Origin: JBJXFK01 sp046155505
GTDB taxonomy: Bacteria > Planctomycetota > Phycisphaerae > UBA1845 > Fen-1342
DNA length: 25,838 nucleotides
Direction of reading: 5' to 3'
Assembly (NCBI GenBank): GCA_046155505.1
Contig: JBJXFK010000113.1
Span: 1 to 25,838 of the forward strand
Shown: positions 23,600 through 25,838 of the stretch, one piece after another
Layout of the letters: each line of letters starts with the position of its first letter
How positions within the stretch are numbered: position 1 is the first letter of the stretch
Program-made: the position numbers and the translations under genes
Notes under the pieces: generated by a model
Seen by the model: only the letters and a program-made list of their open reading frames with translations
Databases searched by the model: none
Told to the model about the DNA's origin: nothing

Positions 23600-24960
23600 T
23601 GGGATCGGACAACCGGTAAACCTGACCACCAATCAGGCTAAGGAGGCGGAGTTCATCACCCGCCACGTTCGAGTGCTCGTAGCGCTGGATGCCAGGAGAC
23701 TGGCTCGTCCAGTGCGAGGGAGGCTCGGCAGAGTAATCCCAAGCTTTTGGAGTAATCCTGCCGTTCGATCCCATACACAGCAAGGGCGATTCGCTCGCAC
23801 ATGGCCGGGCTCCGGTTTTATCCGCAGTCTCAGGGGCTCGTTGGAAGCGTTCGCTTCGCTCTTTGCATATTGAAAATGGGCGACCGGGACGAACTCGCGC
23901 GCACGCGCGAGCCGGGTCAGTCAAAGTGGGTGATGCCGCCGCACGGCGGCTAATCCCCCTGCGGGGTTCGGGCCAACCTTCGTGCGCAAGCTCGAAGACG
24001 GCCCGCTCAACGCCAGCCCAGGCAGGGAGCTCGTCGGCAGCAATGCCGATGACCGGGGCGATGATAAGCCTCGGCGTTCCACGCAAATCGTGGACGGTAA
24101 AAAGCTCAACTGCGAAAGGCGGGACAACCGCTTCTGGGTAAGTTTGATCGGAGACGGTGCCAAACCGCGATAGAAAGACCTGCGCTGAGGGTAAGGGTAG
24201 CTTCTAGATTCGAGCCCCGAAATCGTTCGCCATCGGGCGGGCGGAAACATGCCAATCGGCGGAAGCCGGCGGGTGATCAGCGCTGTGAACGCATCGTGCG
24301 GGAGAGACGCACGCGGCGTTTCCAGGTCCAGCGACGTGACCGATCAGACGGAGACTGGTTCTAACCGGGGAAGGATTCTGGCGGCCGGGGTGATGCCCGG
24401 TGCCCGCGAATAGTCGCGCGGGTGTTCCAAATGCCGGAGTCTGGGAGCGGGGCCTGAGTAGGAGCACGCGGAAGCGTGGCGGTAAAGCGGCAAGGCAGTC
24501 GCAATGCCGTTCGTGCATTTACGGGTGGTGCCGGGTGCATAACGACGACGAAAGGGCTGACGAGCATTTCCCGTGTTTGCAGACGTGTCGGTGCGGCGCC
24601 GGGGCAGGGTTGACCTGCCCCGGCCCGCTATCGGCGGGTCGGAAGACAGCCAATGCGGTCAAACGAGGACCCTCGGGAGAGGGCCGTCGTTTGGCAGCGG
24701 AATGACGATGCACAGGCGGGGTGTACCCGCAGGTGTATCGAGGTTGCGTGGCCGCAACCGCTATGTATTGGGCAACTGCAATAGATGAATCTAGCCGCAG
24801 GGTGCGGATGGATGCCGATCGCAGGATGCGACTCGATGGACTGACGGCGACGCCGACAGCAAGGATCGGTTCGCGATGGCGGGGAAGCGACGGCATTCGG
24901 CCTTGCGCCAATGTGGTGACGGATTCAGAAGGGGCAGCGTGCTCAGGGCGTGGCGGTGAG
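23600..24960 (+). ncRNA. Candidate large structured non-coding RNA
   Basis: No credible gene spans this stretch, but about twenty hairpins do. Strong ones: GCGCTGGA-GCCAG with loop GAGA (23682-23715); a two-fold symmetric hairpin with matching AGTAATC internal loops (23727-23762); CTCGCGC/GCGCGAG (23894-23911); GCCGCC/GGCGGC (23935-23950); TCGTCGGCA with loop GCAA (24031-24052); CACGC with loop GGAA (24465-24478); an 11-bp perfect stem (24598-24608, 24614-24624); CAAACGAGG-CCCTC with loop GGGA (24660-24693); GCGGG/CCCGC (24716-24730); GGTTGCG/CGCAACC (24742-24759). Four loops are GNRA only when read on the plus strand, which fixes the strand. I do not find RNase P, tmRNA, rRNA or group II intron signatures. 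Boundaries are approximate. Confidence 0.65.
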
Positions 24961-25088
24961 CGGCCGGTTATTCACGGAAGGAGCTGTTCATGAAAGGAGT
25001 TGGTTCTGCACGCCGGGCCGGTGACGCGGGTGACCACGGGGTCGGGCGTGCGCGAGGATTTGAAGTCGAGCAAGAGGAGGTGATTGCC

Positions 25089-25310
25089 ATGGGTTGGTGG
25101 CGCACGAGGAGCGGAAGCGTCATCGGCGACAGTCCGGCGGACATCATCGAGGAGTTCGATGAGCGATGTTGGCCGGAGCCGATGAGCATTCCGCCGGACG
25201 TGCGGGCGCGCATTACTGCGTGCTATCGGGAGGATTTCGACCGGGAGCCGACGACGCAGGAACTCCGCGAACTGCTGGAGTTCTGCGGGCCGGGTCCGGA
25301 AACGGATTGA
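25089..25310 (+). CDS. Small acidic protein, unknown
   Basis: The product is 73 aa. GGAGG lies eight bases before the ATG at 25089. It starts MGWWRTRSGSVIGDSPADII and continues EEFDERCWPEPMSIPPDVRARITACY, ending with a helix (TTQELRELLEFCG). It is compact, acidic and probably globular. A second in-frame ATG at 24990 also has a good ribosome site (GAAGGAG, six bases), so a longer form of 106 aa with an Arg/Gly-rich N-terminus is possible. It is the first gene after the structured RNA region and on the same strand. No family is recognised. Confidence 0.65.
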   Translation: MGWWRTRSGSVIGDSPADIIEEFDERCWPEPMSIPPDVRARITACYREDFDREPTTQELRELLEFCGPGPETD

Positions 25311-25342
25311 CGCTCGAGCGAAGGGAGGTTTAGGAAGGCTTC

Positions 25343-25372
25343 GCGGGTTGTGCCAAAACAACCCGCCATTTT
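25343..25372 (+). promoter_or_regulatory. Attenuator-like hairpin between two genes
   Basis: A perfect 8-bp stem, GCGGGTTG (25343-25350) with CAACCCGC (25359-25366), is followed by CATTTTG. It sits between the small acidic protein gene and the next gene and could terminate or attenuate transcription. Confidence 0.5.
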
Positions 25373-25390
25373 GAAGGACGAAAGACAAGC

Positions 25391-25838
25391 ATGAAGTATC
25401 GGTGCGAAACCACATCAGTCGAGGGGTTCGTTCAACAACTTGCCGTAGCGTACATCACACACGGTTACTGGTTCTACGTCGCCGGGAAGATTCCGGAGGG
25501 CAAAGATCCGGCCGCGATCGATGCGAAGCTCATCGAGCGCTATGGCATCGCCATCTCCAAGTGGGTACGTTGCCGGCGAAAGAAGCAAGGCCTGGCGAAC
25601 ATGCAGTATCTTCGTTACGAGCGATTCTTCCTGCTACTCGCCACGAAGGGTCGACACGATTTTTTCGAGCGGGAGTGTGCGTCGTTTTGCGACGTGCGTC
25701 GTGTCTCGATAAAGTTCGCGGGGTATAGCATCGGTTGTCGCAAAGGCCAGGATGGGCGCTGGCATGCGTCGGTACGGATTAACCCGCAGGAATACATGAG
25801 CCTAAGAGCATGTGTCATCGACATGGCCCAAAAGGCCC
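25391..25838 (+). CDS. Unknown protein, 3' end off the window
   Basis: The frame is open from the ATG at 25391 to the right edge, 149 codons. It starts MKYRCETTSVEGFVQQLAV, then HGYWFYVAGKIPEGKDP, YLRYERFFLLLATKGRHDFF, and VSIKFAGYSIGCRKGQDG, and is rich in aromatic residues and Arg/Lys. The mixed strand-helix pattern with many Tyr, Phe and Arg would suit an RNA-binding or nuclease-like fold, but this is only impression. AAGGA lies 12 bases before the start, a long spacing. It follows the hairpin at 25343 and the structured RNA region, so it is the prime candidate for an RNA partner. Confidence 0.7.
   Translation, partial: MKYRCETTSVEGFVQQLAVAYITHGYWFYVAGKIPEGKDPAAIDAKLIERYGIAISKWVRCRRKKQGLANMQYLRYERFFLLLATKGRHDFFERECASFCDVRRVSIKFAGYSIGCRKGQDGRWHASVRINPQEYMSLRACVIDMAQKA

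Noticed and set aside
23568..24086. Open frame of 172 codons on the minus strand
   Set aside because: It has no ribosome site or known domain, and it lies across many perfect hairpins with plus-strand GNRA loops; it is better explained as chance in structured, GC-rich DNA.
23600..24960. Group II or group I intron
   Set aside because: I found no GTGYG 5' end, no domain V-like 34-base hairpin and no maturase or homing endonuclease in the window; not excluded beyond the right edge.

Overview
The window is GC-rich and looks like an accessory region of a planctomycete chromosome. Three things suggest this: an ECF sigma factor gene directly abutting a membrane-anchored Ser/Thr kinase gene, a tyrosine recombinase with the GFGNTD box I that I associate with planctomycetes, and a conjugation-type coupling ATPase next to Replic_Relax-type winged-helix proteins. 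This assignment rests on gene families alone.

Layout. 1-3500: the C-terminal remnant of a subtilisin-like protease, then a multi-spanning membrane protein gene (1148-2176, minus) between two copies of a ~450 bp repeat. The right copy is the 3' end of an intact cupin gene and the left copy is an orphan fragment of it. 3480-4405: a small XRE repressor divergent from the cupin, with a palindromic operator between them, and a four-helix membrane protein. 4415-7510: sigma factor-kinase operon (minus), stop codon touching start codon. 7765-8910: two small genes separated by hairpin-rich DNA and closed by a strong terminator hairpin.

9198-20089: an integrative mobile element. It has a mobilisation operon (14791 to 9198, minus: two winged-helix proteins, a VirD4/TraG-like ATPase, a coiled-coil membrane protein), an A-poor spacer of about 480 bp, four small cargo genes (17420 to 15712, minus), a tandem array of ~160 bp units that fold into covarying hairpins, an AlpA-like gene, and a tyrosine integrase whose 3' end runs through a tRNA-Thr(TGT) gene. 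The tRNA is the likely attachment site, with the element lying on its 3' side. No second copy of the tRNA 3' end was seen, so the far end is probably outside the window.

20231-23392: a second, planctomycete-type recombinase, a convergent HTH gene, a small unknown gene, and an XRE/ImmA-IrrE regulator-protease pair with a clear promoter that also decides its start codon.

23400-24980: about 1.5 kb with no credible gene but packed with perfect hairpins. At least four are closed by GNRA tetraloops, all on the plus strand. This looks like a large structured non-coding RNA that I cannot assign to a known class. Immediately downstream on the same strand are a small acidic protein and the start of a larger unknown protein that runs off the window, separated by an attenuator-like hairpin. 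This RNA plus protein unit is the best candidate for an undescribed system. The covarying hairpin array at 17563-18080 is the second.
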